A DNA stretch of 64,000 bases from Basidiobolus meristosporus CBS 931.73. Taxonomy: Eukaryota > Basidiobolomycota > Basidiobolomycetes > Basidiobolales > Basidiobolaceae. The notes under the pieces are model-generated. The model was not told the DNA's origin. It saw nothing but the letters and a program-made list of their open reading frames with translations, and ran no database searches. This document shows, in pieces, positions 33,672 through 45,315 of this stretch. The translations under genes and the position numbers were made by a program. Location: contig MCFE01000066.1 in the NCBI GenBank assembly GCA_002104905.1, positions 1 through 64,000 of the forward strand. Reading direction: 5' to 3'. The number at the start of each line of letters is the position of its first letter. The stretch's first letter is position 1.

Positions 33672-34788
33672 TCAACAGGCACAACCGTTGGTGTTGCCCG
33701 CCTGGGCCAAATCGATTCCCTGTCTTTGGCTTAGGCTGTTTCGATTGCGCGAGGCTGCTATCTGCTCCAAGGGCAATTTTTTGGCTGTGGCGGACAAGCA
33801 AGTCGATGAGTTCAACGCGGTCCCCTGTGTGGGTCTGTAGAATTAGCAAATACCTATTGCAGTGAACAGCTCGTGGACGTTGTGTGCAGTCTTGGCTGAG
33901 GTTTCGAAGAAAAGCAGCCCGCCCTCATTCGCGTACGACCGGGCATCCTAAACCAGTTGATTAGCATTGGTTGCCATCGCCGGATGTCCAACTTAACAGT
34001 ACTTCAGTGGAGATGGCCCGGCGAGACACAAGGTCGCTTTTGTTCCCTGCGAGGGCTATGACTATATTGGGGTCGGCTTGTCTTTTGAGCTCCTTGATCC
34101 AGGATTTGGCTTTGTCCAGAGAGGCCTTCAAATGGTTCGTTTCGTTAAGCCTGGTGATCAATTTCCATACACCTCAATGTCAATAAATCTTACCGGCTGA
34201 GTGATATCATATACGACAATCGCGCAGTTGGCGTTACGATAATACATGGGTGCCAGGCTCTAGATTGTATAACATGAGTACGCCATGGTATCGAAGCTAC
34301 GTTGCATATCATGGCAATACCTTGTATCTTTCTTGACCGGCGGTATCCCTTGATAAACGTAAGTGTATAGCTAGCAGAAAGGTCAAAATACGGAACTCAC
34401 CAGATCTCAAACTTCACAGTGGTGCTCTCGTCAAGTGATACGGTCTGTGTCAAGAATGCGGCTATATGGTATTTGTCACAGAAATTCTTGGCGATGCTTA
34501 AGCAGTGTGTACTCACCACCAATGGTGCTCTCTCTGTAGTCATCAAACTGGTCTTTTACAAAACGAAGCACTAGGCTTGTGTGGATGAGCGAAGGTTAAC
34601 AAATGCTTCGAAAGCTTGCAACTCGAACAGAGTACCTAGACTTTCCAACAGCCGACTCCCCTACAGAAAAGCGAGTCACATCAATTAGGTGAGGGCCGGC
34701 AAGACGCGAGCTCGTGCAACCTACCTAGGAGTACTAATTTGAACTGGTATAGCTTGTTGGAGCTTTGACTGGCGGGTTGTGCAGACAT
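33672..34788 (-). CDS. Rab5-type endosomal small GTPase (Ypt51/Vps21 family), 210 aa
   Basis: Nine exons read on the minus strand from ATG 34786-34788 to TGA 33672-33674. They include microexons of 25 nt (34636-34660) and 28 nt (carrying DTAGQERYK near 34340). All phases close at 211 codons. GTPase motifs: GESAVGKSS (P-loop, Rab5-type Ser/Ala), ESTIGAAFLTQ (switch I with the Rab5 signature), [19 protein letters not shown] (switch II, diagnostic of Rab5), GNKSDL and ETSAKT (guanine binding). The C-terminal ...CAC is a prenylation site. Role: early-endosome fusion and vacuolar sorting. Confidence 0.95.
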
Positions 34789-35560
34789 GACTAAACGAGG
34801 CGAGTGGGTGTATTATGCTGGAATTATGAAGCAGGCGTCAATGGTTGTACAGAAGGAAAGGTCTACGGACACACTTAGAAATGACCTGTGTTTTGTATCT
34901 TGATAATGTATGACTGTTTCAAAAGAAAGGCTCCTGTGGTACAAGTATCTGCAAATTGAAAGGCAATCAAGTAAATTCAAAAGAGGTGGGAGTGGATGAA
35001 TGGTGGGTTAAATATGCGTAATAGCATTGTCGATTAATGACGTCCAAGTCAAGACGGATAATTTCCAGGCCAAAGGCGATTTGGAGGCTCCCAAGATTAG
35101 TCGCACCGCAATTATGGCTATTGTCAATATCCCTATCATGTAGTGGCCATTATGTCTCAAACACATGAAGTCAAGTTGATTGATTGACTGTAGGTTTCTT
35201 CCACGTGAGATTGCTCATAATCAAGAAACTTCCTTGCTCTTGCAGCGCTTGCATGGTTGGCAAGCTTCAGAGCACTGATACAATCTTCATTTTATAGTTG
35301 GTTACAAGTTCATGTAGGAGCTGGCTGAAATACACATGCTCAATGATTAACTCATTTGTTGGGACAACCAGTTAACACCAGAGTTCTTATTTATTGAACC
35401 GCACATTGTTGCCTTAATTAATCGCGAACTTAATCAGCTTTGCCATTGATTCACTTCATTTGGAATGATAGGTAAATTCGAAATCTGATTTAACCTTGTG
35501 GGCAACTAGTGCTCTGATTTGTAACATAGTTCTTGCCAAGTCGTCAGAAACTGCTTGGAA
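34789..35560. other. Divergent intergenic region between Rab5 and ARP4
   Basis: A 772-bp shared upstream region. No other coding frame or repeat seen. Confidence 0.6.
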
Positions 35561-37397
35561 ATGGCAACATATGGAGGAGGTATTGAACGTCAATCCTTAT
35601 GGTCAAAGCATATACGCGAACAGGATAGGTTTTATTAACCTGGTCCTTTCTCCCTGTAGACGAAGTTTCGGCCTTGGTCATCGACGTAGGAACGTGTTGG
35701 ACAAAGGCTGGCTACGCAGGTGAAGACGCGCCAAAAACTGTATTTCCCTCTTTTGTTGGCGTAACTGAATCTCAGGAGGACGAGAATAATGAGGAGAATC
35801 GAGATGAGAGCATGACCGATGCTGGTACTGGAGAATCTCTGGATCAACAATCGTCCTCCAAGAAGACACTCAAATACCACGTCGGCGACAGTGATTTCTC
35901 CTGCTGGAGAGAGAATATGGATATCAAAAACCCTCTGAAAGATGGCCTTGGTCAGTGTGTATTCTAACTGTAGCACCGTAGAGCCTTCTTTTAACCCAAT
36001 TTGGCCTCCAGTCGATGATTGGGAGGCACTTGAGGAGATTTGGAATTATGCTTTCTTGGATCGGTTACGCGTCAATCCCGAGGAGCATCCTCTTTTGGTT
36101 ACCGAAGCCTCTTGGAATACAAGAGAAATTCGCGAGAAAATAGCGGAGCTCGCTTTCGAGAAATACAATTCCCCGGCTTTCTTTATTTGTAAAAACGCCG
36201 TGTTATCTGCGTAAGTGTGGGATTGCAACAACTGGCAGTTCCTCGTGGTTAAACTTCAAGAAATAGATTTGCTTCCGGTAAGCCAACGGCCTTGGTTCTT
36301 GACTCCGGGGGTGGAATGACAAGCGCAGTTCCAGTCTATGACGGCTACGTTCTAAAGAAAGGTTACCACAAGATATCGTGTAATGACTGGATTGGAAAAG
36401 CTAATGCTATAGAAACGAACAGGCATTCTAAAACAAAGCATCGGGGGCGAATTCATATCCGATCAAATCCTTCATGACTTCAAGGCGAACAAGGGAGTCG
36501 AGATCAATCCTCACTATCTCATCGATAAGAAATCCCCAGTGGAGGCGGGTGAGCCAGCCCAAGTCGAGTTCAAGAACAGACCAAATACCAATCCTAACTA
36601 CCATTACCAGATGCAGATGGTAGGCTCACATCGAACGTTTCCTTAGTCTAAAGCATCTAACTTATGAACATGACAGAGAGCCATTCACGAATACAAGGAA
36701 TCGGTGTGCCAAGTGTTTGAGAACATATACGATGAGAAGTTGGCCAAGGTACTTCCCTCTCCCCTTTAACAACAGTACTGATGGCATTCCCTATTGTCTA
36801 GCACCGTGGGTACCCGCCCTCTCAAGTCATTCGAGTTTCCTGATGGCTACAACAATCAATTTGGCACTGAGAGATTTGCTCTGCCAGAAATCATGTTCCA
36901 ACCACCTAGATTCATCGTCAAGGTTTGTGCCCGAGTGCAACTGTGTCCAAGTGCCCTTTCTTACGTTTGCCCTCTTTTCGTCGCAGCAATCGCTCTTCGA
37001 TATCAATGAGTGCCAAGGAGTATCGCAGCTGATATATAACAGTATCGCTAGCTGCGATGTTGATGTCAGACCTCACCTTTTCAACAATGTTGTTTTGAGT
37101 GGAGGCAACACCTTGTATCCTGGCTTTAGCGATCGTGTCAACTTTGAACTGTACAACCTTGCTCCAGCTGTAAGTGCGACCTACCATCTGCGCCATCTGC
37201 GCCGCTTGTCTAATCCCGATTACATTGTTCAGAGCAAAATCAAGATACATGCTGCTGGTAACTCCGTTGAGAGAAAATACAGCAACTGGATTGGCGGCTC
37301 TATTCTTGCGTCCCTGGGTACATTCCACCAGCTCTGGGTCTCCAAGAAGGAGTACGAAGAGAGTGGTGGCTCGATCCTGGAGAAGAAATGCCAATAG
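35561..37397 (+). CDS. ARP4: Actin-related protein Arp4 (ACTL6/BAF53 family), 443 aa
   Basis: Nine exons: 35561-35579, 35660-35950, 36012-36210, 36267-36361, 36423-36619, 36677-36738, 36802-36922, 36987-37169, 37233-37397. Phases close at 444 codons. The 19-nt first exon encodes MATYGGDE, giving the family start [14 protein letters not shown]. The ATP-binding strand is [16 protein letters not shown]. The C-terminus is the Arp4 hallmark: [18 protein letters not shown], then [33 protein letters not shown]. An acidic insert follows the first strand (~residues 40-70). The seventh exon follows an intron with the rare donor GTTGGC at 36739. Role: nuclear subunit of NuA4, INO80 and SWR1-type chromatin complexes. 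Confidence 0.95.
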
Positions 37398-37789
37398 AGA
37401 TTATTTATCAGTATTTTCGTGTCGATTTTCTTTCGTAAAGACTCCGTTCTCGCTTAACACAATCATTTAATTAGCTCGTAATAAAGTCATGACACGTTCG
37501 TGATATCCCCCGAATTAGTGATTTAATGAAGCTGGGGGCAGATGAGTAGGCCTTGCAGATTCGCAGGCCATGCTGAATCATTAGTAGGATTCGTCAAGAT
37601 GGTTCACGTGAGACTTATCAGATGCTGATGTTCAATTTGTTCATATGATATTACTCAAAGAACTGTCACAACGCAAAGTCTCTGCTCAATTTGTTCCGTT
37701 GTCATACTCTGATTTTCTATTCACGCTTGTTAACTATCCCTCTGGCTGACAAAGCTCTTGCATATTTCAGTCTTTACCGTTAGAAGGTG
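37398..37789. other. Intergenic, ARP4 3' flank and HECT-ligase promoter
   Basis: A 392-bp AT-rich gap without coding signal. Confidence 0.6.
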
Positions 37790-40700
37790 ATGTCTCGACC
37801 ACGTAGAGCAGAAGATTTGCAATACAACTTGCCCAAGGAAGATGCAGAAGATTCCAGAGTGTCTTTGACTCCAAATTTTGGGAGAGCAAATAATTCCAGA
37901 TACAATTCTGTACAGCCTTTGAGCAATACTCAGCATATACCATCTGCCTCCACAAGTAGTGGTTATTCATTACCTAGACTACCACAACTGGATGCAAACT
38001 TCGAAGCGAATTTGGCTCAAAATTCCTATTCATATCAGCCACATCGCAATGGTATGAATATAAATTTGGCCACTGGCTCATCATATGCTGATTTTCCACG
38101 GCCTCCCGCACCAAATGTTTCAAGCGAACATCCTGGGCATCTCCGGCCAATGGAGGTTGATCCCGCCTTTCCAAAGTAATGGTCGCACCCTCCTAATGTA
38201 TATTTTCCTGTTATCTAAGAGTTTCTTTGTTGTCCTTTCCTATCTAGTAATTCCACTATGCGAAGCCTGATGCCTTCACAACCCCGCCCGGAGACCAGAT
38301 ACTTTCCCGGTGCTGGCTCGCAGCCTGCCCAGCAGTATCCATCCTCCACTAATCGACTGGATCAAACGAACAGGACTCAGCACCTTGAAAGTGGCAATGG
38401 CGAGTATCAGCAACAGTCATACCATCGCTTCTATCTGAACTCAGGGAATACAGAGTCGTTCAGCCCATCCACCGGTCGCTCAGCGTGGAATAACGTGGGT
38501 GGTAGCTCCCAATGGAGTGGCGCTAGCAGCAATGGGTCCTCAGAGCAAAGTTCGATTATGGATTCCAGGCAAATAATCATGCCTGCTAATCAGCTACGTC
38601 AAGGCACTAGCCCAGTGAACACTCTTGGTCCAACAGGTACAAGCCGTAATCGCAATTCTGGCTATGCCGGAAATAGGGAGCCTGAGGCCAGCAGACATCA
38701 ACCTGATAGGGCTCGGGGTGCTCCCATGACCGGTGTGTCACCTGGCACTAACCGGGGATCAGGAAGCAATGGCGACAAGATGGACTTTGAAACGCTAGTT
38801 AAAAGGTACGGCGGCTAAGAGACAAGATCCGATACCATGGCGTCTTTAATCAACCCTATCTAGATACTTCTGGCAAATCATGTACGGGTGCTCACAAGAG
38901 AGATGCACAAACTGCTATTGTGCCTCGAACCCAGGTAAACGGCCAATCCCCTTTGCTCAATCTGTTGGGTGGCGGTTAAAGTCATTGCGTCGTAGCGTTC
39001 GTACAAAGAGATCCAAATGAAGCAGCAGCTCTATCTTTGTCTTTGGCGGAGGAAGGAGATGCTTACATCTGCCCTGATATATCGGATCTTGGGAATGATC
39101 TACCGAGTCAGGACAAGAAAAGTAAGGACCAAAGGAATAGCTTCAATGACTCGAGAAAAAGAGTTAGGGATACATTTGATGAATTCAATATTACAGAAGC
39201 GAATATGAAGCTAGACAGCGAAACCTTATCATCCCTGATTTCGGAGTGTCATTCCACCAAGAATCACAAGCCACTCTACCAGACTCTGTACTGCGTCTTT
39301 GGGAGTCTGGAGAATCTCTGTAGCAGCTTTGAGCAAAAGAACCCCCAACTAAAAGAGGCGTGTCACGTTGATTTAGTGGCGGTTAAGCAAGCCTACGAAA
39401 CGATCATTCAGCAATGCCCCAAAAGAGCTCGGAACGCACTGCTCTCTGGAACAATGCTGCTGTTCGAGAAGATCATTGCCAAGGTGGAGACTCTCACGGA
39501 ACACAGCATGATAATCTTTCTAATGGTTTTATTGGTAAGTCCGCGGTTGTTGAATGGCATCCAGATAAGGGCATTTCTCATACCTCGACACAGAACCCGT
39601 TGCTTATGGACCCGGTCGAGCACCATGACATAATGCTCAAGCTTTGTGACGCTCTTTTGGCACAGCCTTTGGCGTTTCAAAAACGACTGTGTAGTTATAT
39701 CTCCGCACAACCAGCACCCGACGGCTCAGACGCCCTGATGCTGGATGCCGGTCAGGAAGCCCCGCATCCGGTTACTTGCGAGTTCTTCCAGCATTACATT
39801 AGCGTTTTCCAGCAGTTCATCACGATGCGTTTGCTTCTTCGCGCCGACGAGAGTATCACTCCAAACAAGAACGAGGCAGTCATGAAGGCTACCAAATGCT
39901 TGGAGATACTGTGTATCCTTTGAGTTGGTTGATTCGATTTGCTGATTGTGGTCGGTCATCAACGATCCTTAACTTAACATGTCTATCCAGATGTTCTGAA
40001 CGAAGAGAAGCAGTTTGTTTCGTTCACGGAGTTCTACAACGACGCGGTGAATGAGCAGATCGAGATAAAGGAGGATTTCCCTCGATACAAGACAAAGGAC
40101 GGGCAAGTAGCCTCATTTACACTGGGCTGCTATGTGGGCTGCTATGTCTAACACCAACCACAATGAATAGATTCTCATTCTGTAATTATGCGTTCATCCT
40201 CAACCCGGCCACTAAAAGCGATATCCTCAAGGTGGAGAGTATGGTGCAGATGAGACATGAATTGCAGGTTTGTTGATGTGGGGCTATCTCGCATTGTGGT
40301 GTTCGAATGCGCTGATGCCCGGCATATAGGATGCCTTTTTCAGGGCTTTGTTTATTGGGGTTAACAGCCCGTACTTGGTGCTGGAAATCAGACGAAGCCA
40401 TATCATTCGGGATGCACTATTTCAGGTAACAGACTGACATCACACTTCATCCAGTTGGCGCCCTGTGCTAACTCCAGTGTAGCTCGAGTCGAAAACCACC
40501 AAAGACTTGAAGAAGCAACTTCGTGTCCAGTTTGTTGGAGAGGAGGGAGTAGACGAAGGTGGGGTGCAAAAGGAGTTCTTCCAACTCGTAGTGAGTGAGA
40601 TGTTCGACCCAAAATATGGTAATCAATACCCCCACGTCGCCCTTTTAGCTTGTGCACGGCTCTTATGTTACTCCTAGGGATGTTCACATTCAACGAAGAA

Positions 40701-41857
40701 ACACGCACATGCTGGTTTATATCCAATCCGCTCGTAGATGAAGCACAACTAGAAGAGTACCGGTTGATTGGGCGGTTGATTGGGTTGGCCATCTACAACT
40801 CCGTCATACTGGATGTCCGCTTCTCATTCAATCTCTACAAAAAATTGATGGGCCAGGAGGTTGGCCTGGAGGATCTCAAAAACCTTGATCCGGTCAGTTA
40901 GTCCGTATGTGTCTAGTGAGCCAAGTCGTTTACTTATCCGATGATTCACCGCTCCAGACTCTCGCCCACGGTTTGAAGCAACTGCTGGAGTTTGAGGGCG
41001 ATGTCGAATCGGCCTTTGAGCGAACCTTCCAGATTGAGAATGAATACCTGGATGGCCGCTTCACCTACGATTTGAAGCCCGGCGGGGCGGACATCAAACT
41101 GACCTCAGAAAACAGGAAAGGTGCGGAGCTCAAGAGTGTGTCCCTCAGAAGAGTACTCGTTGCTAACGCCTTACTTGCAACAGAGTTTGTGGATCTTTAC
41201 GTGGATTTCATCTTCAACAAATCGGTGGAGAGGCAATTCAATGCGTTCAAAGAGGGTTTCGATAACGTATGCGCAGGGAGTGCGATCCAGGTAGTGTGGC
41301 AAACATCAACTGTCTTTTGGTTCCTATGGGATTGATCCGTTTCCATCAAAGCTGTTCAGACCTGAGGAGGTTGAGCAGCTGATCTGTGGTAGCTCCGAGC
41401 TTGATTTCGAGGCACTAGAACGGGTCACTCAATATGACGGAGGGTTCACCAAAGATTCGCCGATCATCAAGTGAGCGGTGGAAGCATTAGCCCACCTTGA
41501 TTCCTGACTCTTACGCTCCTTTAACCTTAGGAATTTCTGGGAGATCGTCCACAATTTTTCCGAAGGACAAAAGAAGAAGTTGCTGTTCTTCGCTACCGGA
41601 AGTGATCGGGTCCCTATTGGAGGCCTAAGTAAGCTACAGTTCGTCATCGCCAAGAACGGTGGTGACTCTGACAGGTTCGTATGTGCGCTTCTGTACGATG
41701 GAGTTGAGACTCACATTTCGATTGTTCCATAACTAGGCTGCCTACATCCCACACTTGTTTCAACGTTCTCCTGCTGTGCGAGTACAGTAGCAAGAAGAAG
41801 TTGGAGGAGTCGTTACTCACCGCCATTGAGAACTCCAAGGGATTTGGCATGATCTAA
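37790..41857 (+). CDS. UBE3A-type HECT E3 ubiquitin ligase with AZUL zinc finger, 1055 aa
   Basis: Fifteen exons, all in phase (1056 codons): 37790-38175, 38248-38805, 38864-38934, 39011-39534, 39594-39912, 39991-40102, 40171-40267, 40330-40425, 40483-40618, 40678-40892, 40958-41120, 41184-41290, 41352-41470, 41531-41674, 41737-41857. The first ~310 aa are a Ser/Asn/Gln/Pro-rich disordered extension. The AZUL finger of UBE3A follows ([17 protein letters not shown]...[11 protein letters not shown]). The middle region aligns with UBE3A ([17 protein letters not shown]), then the HECT domain with [22 protein letters not shown] near the end and the catalytic Cys in [13 protein letters not shown] (Cys1023, codon 41756-41758). 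That Cys is 32 residues from the C-terminus, the same distance as in human UBE3A. Sixth intron is GC-AG. Role: accepts ubiquitin from E2 on the Cys and transfers it to substrates. Confidence 0.94.
40103..40170 (+). other. GC-AG intron in the HECT ligase gene
   Basis: The donor is GCAAGT and the acceptor AATAG; 68 nt. The exon before ends in phase 2 (GAC GG) and the next begins A TTC TCA TTC, giving GFSF as in UBE3A (KFSF). The nearby GT (CAA|GTAGCC) is in the wrong phase and leads to a stop. Confidence 0.75.
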
Positions 41858-42764
41858 TGGGGCCATCCTCCTTCGACCCGCACATGGGTTGTCCTTTGAT
41901 CAGAAAATTCGCTTGTAACTAATGTGTATATTAGCACTGATTCATGTACTTTCAGATGGTCATTATTGTTTAATGATACGGGTGCTCTGTTCACCTTGTC
42001 GATTCCCTAATTGTCTTATTCTATGGTTGGCGCACTTCTCGTAGAAACGTATTTATAAAGAGTATATTTATATACTAAAGGTTCTCGCTAAGGGCATTGT
42101 ACAGTCATCCTCTATGCAGTTGTCTTGACATCTGTAGTGGCCACTTGTACACCCGGTTTTGCTCAGAATGTGCATTGGCCAGCAAGCGTGCTAACCCTAA
42201 GCGTGCTGCCTATCACGGATCGTTCTTCGAACTGATCCCCACACCTCGCCTGATACCACTCAACCCACAGAAACCGAAGTGCTAGTTATTATCGAGCACC
42301 TCTAGTTGTGGATTATACAGCATAGCACTTGATTATCCAGGCCGTGAGTTGGTGGATTTGGCGTATTTCAGGAGAATTGTAACCTTACTTCCATCTTGAT
42401 TGGCAAGCTTTCCGGTATGGAGTTTCACACAGAAATGACCAGCTCGACTTTACATCACTTTATCGAAGTTTACAAACAGATCTGACATCTACGTAAGCGC
42501 TCTTTATGGCGATGATCGCCAATGTTTCTCCCGGGTTGTGCCGTTTCAATCACTGTGCAATAAGTTGGCTGTTACCACTTGTTAACCCAATTGGTGGGAG
42601 GCTTAGATCTTGACAAGATACACTACAACACCCACATCCCACGCAGAAGTACCCTATCGTTGCCCCTAGCTATCATCCAGTTTGGACGCCAACTAATGGC
42701 CAACACATCATTCACCGGCCCCACGGTTCAGCATTTGGTGGCATCTCACTGTCCAAAAATCTCT
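41858..42764. other. Intergenic, no gene recognised
   Basis: HECT-ligase 3' flank and upstream region of the MACPF gene. Short frames only. Confidence 0.5.
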
Positions 42765-42772
42765 TATAAAAG
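42765..42772 (+). promoter_or_regulatory. TATA box of the MACPF gene
   Basis: TATAAAAG 74-81 bp before the ATG at 42846, followed by a CT-rich 5' leader. Confidence 0.65.
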
Positions 42773-42845
42773 CTCGTCAACAAGCTACACCTTTCATTAT
42801 CTTCTTCTTCTACTACTCCTTCTACAGCAATTGAATACCTAAACA

Positions 42846-44627
42846 ATGGTGGCCGGCGCTCCTGACGTACCTGGACTCAACGTTCTTGGCTGTGGCTACC
42901 AAACTGTCACCGGGCAATATGCCAATGTGGACTCCTGCGAAGAGCAGCTGTTTGATTTCAGTAGCTTCGAGAACCAAACCATCAGCTCCTCGGCTACCAA
43001 TTCCACCTACAGCTCTCCCAAGAGAATCGTTCAGTACCTTGACAAGAACATTCGCGAGTCCACCGTGGTTACCGGTGAGACGGTGGAGGATTTTGTTCAG
43101 AAGTTCTCCTCATCTGTAAAGCTACAGGCCGGCTACGGTGGTTTCTCGGGATCCATCAAAGGGGAATTCAAGACCAGTAGCTCCTACAGCAAGTACGAGG
43201 CGTTCACCCGCTACCAGTACAACGCCTGTCTGTGGATCTTGCGAATCGACGACACCGCTGGCGCTGCCCGGGACTTCCTCAAGGAAACGGTTAGAAACGA
43301 CATCGACAAGTTGGATGCCCTGAAACTCTACGAAAAATACGGCACCCACTACGTCAACGAGATCAAGGTTGGTGGAAGATGCGTGTACACCGCGATCACC
43401 AACAAGCTGAAGGCAAGCAACACGCAATCCTTCGGACTCTACACCAAGGCATCATTCCAATTCGGAATGTTCAGTGGGTCGGCAGAAGCAGAGGTCACCA
43501 ACACCTCCGAATACAAGTCATTCAAGAACAACTCGTAAGTGCAGCTTCCTTGGTTGATTACGTCGATTGGACTAACAGGCATTGCGTTGTACCCAGTCGA
43601 TTCCAAACCACCATCACTGGTGGAGATCCATCGACCTTCGGACTGGATAGCAAGCCAAATCTTGAGGAGTGGGCGAAGACTGTGAAGACCCATCCAGTCC
43701 TCATTGACTTCGGAACCAATGGGTAAGAGCAGCAATCATATAGGGGTTTCTGGCTTCGCGCTAATCGGCTTCCTGATCAGACTTGTGCCTTTGTCAAGCT
43801 TGGCCAACACGGAGGAACGCCGCAAGGAGTTGGACGCTGCGTTGCTCACATACTTCGAGAAAAACCAGTTGGCCTTCAAGATGCCTGACGGCCCTGTGCT
43901 CGAAGCCAAATGGGTGGTTGGCAGAGTGCAGTTCAACGATAAGAGCTCTGGCGCTGAAGAAGCCTTTACTGTATTCAAGCCTGAGCTCGGAAACGAAGGA
44001 TGGAACTGGCTAGCACAGTACGGATATGGCCCCAAATATCCTACCGACGGCCAAGAATTCAAGGTTCTTATTGTACGGGAGAAGCCTTGGGCCAAAGGTA
44101 AGACATAGAAGACCAATCACTCGATGTGTTTCTGACATGGGAGATATCAGGGGTTTTGGGTGAGATCAACAGATGGGAGAAGATCTGGGACGACGCAGGC
44201 TCCGGCAAAAGCAAAGAGTACAACACTTGGAGACCAATCGCAGAAAACGCAGTGAGCTTCAAGCCCCTTGGTCACTTCTACAAAGCCCACAAGGATGAGG
44301 GTCAAGTGGTCCCTCATGCTGCGGATTTCGATCGCATGTTTGCTGTGCATCAGGAGTTTTTGGTCCGAGCCAGCATTGGGGAGCGTCTGTGGTATGACAA
44401 AGGAACTGGGGCAACCAAATATGGCTCGATTTGGGTAAGTGCATGGACATCGCGGCCATGCGTTCAACCATCGACTGAACACCGTTCTATTTTAGGCAAT
44501 CAAGGCGCCAGAGGATGGAATCAACATTGGGGCATGGATTGGCAACAGCACTTACGATAAGCCAGGCACCTCGGAGGTGTGGTGTTTGAAGAAATCTGCC
44601 GTCCACTTCCTTGACGAGAAGCCCTGA
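42846..44627 (+). CDS. MACPF-domain protein with Vps62-like C-terminal region, 515 aa
   Basis: Five exons: 42846-43534, 43597-43722, 43781-44097, 44151-44434, 44496-44627, in phase (516 codons). The N-terminal ~300 aa form a MAC/perforin domain. The family signature YGTHYVNEIKVGGR is in exon 1, preceded by a Ser/Thr-rich stretch (first transmembrane-hairpin cluster) containing GGFSGSIKGEFK. A second cluster (SFQFGMFSGSAEAEV) follows. The C-terminal half (WVVGRVQFN..., ENAVSFKPLGHFY, WLAQYGYGPKYP, ...SEVWCLKKSAVHF) resembles the Vps62/DUF946 type beta domain. There is no signal peptide, so it is cytosolic or leaves by a non-classical route. The gene is intact, TATA-driven and adjoins the transposon island. 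Role inferred: membrane-active defence or stress protein; a pore is not proven. Confidence 0.85.
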
Positions 44628-44966
44628 TTCCCTTCTTGTGACAATACTCACCCAGAGCAATAAATCCTGCTTCTCTATTGATCGCTATACTTCTTTGGTT
44701 GCAATACATTCAGAGCACTCAAGCAATTGAAAATATATTGACCATGAGTGTGAACCTGAAGCTATACCTGAAAGGATGGGTTTTTCATGAGCCTGTAGAC
44801 TTTTAGCTTTAATGGTTCTAGGAGTAAATGCAATGGAATATCTAGACGGCTTTGGACCAGCTTTGCAAATGATATCATCAGATACCAGTGATCAATCCAA
44901 ACTTGGCAACTACAAGGAAACTTGACCAGAACCTGTCAATCCGGTCCGATTGTCAGTAGCCCCAAT
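44628..44966. other. 3' flank of the MACPF gene up to the first LTR
   Basis: Contains AATAAA at about 44660. No other feature recognised. Confidence 0.5.
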
Positions 44967-45315
44967 TGTTGTAAAAAACCGAAAATCACGCCTAAATATT
45001 CACCTAACTTGGTTACTTGGATTATAGTCTACAAATCTTAGAGAACTCTGGCCTAATCCCTTGTTGGGGTTTACTTGGATTATTTTCAACAAAACATCTG
45101 GTACCTAGAATATGATATTTTGATAGGTTGTCTAAACAGCCCCAAATCTTGCACCCATGCTCTTTTGACCTTTTTAAACAGATCCTGTGGGTTTGTGCTG
45201 ATAAGACCATGTTAGAGTAAAAATGCAACTCTTGCATTCCGTAAATTGTTAACTGAAAACCACATAATCTACTAGTTCTCCCAATCACTGCTAATATCAC
45301 CAAACTTCAACAACA
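44967..45315 (+). repeat. Diverged copia LTR (family A), 349 bp
   Basis: Begins TGTTGTAAAA and ends CAACA, co-linear with the LTRs of the element at 51429-56081 but strongly mutated. It is followed by a PBS-like GACTATAAGC and gag remnants, so it is the 5' LTR of a decayed plus-strand copy. Confidence 0.85.

Noticed and set aside
43122-44482. Several long minus-strand frames across the MACPF gene
   Set aside because: Shadows of the plus-strand exons, which have family motifs and consistent splice phases.
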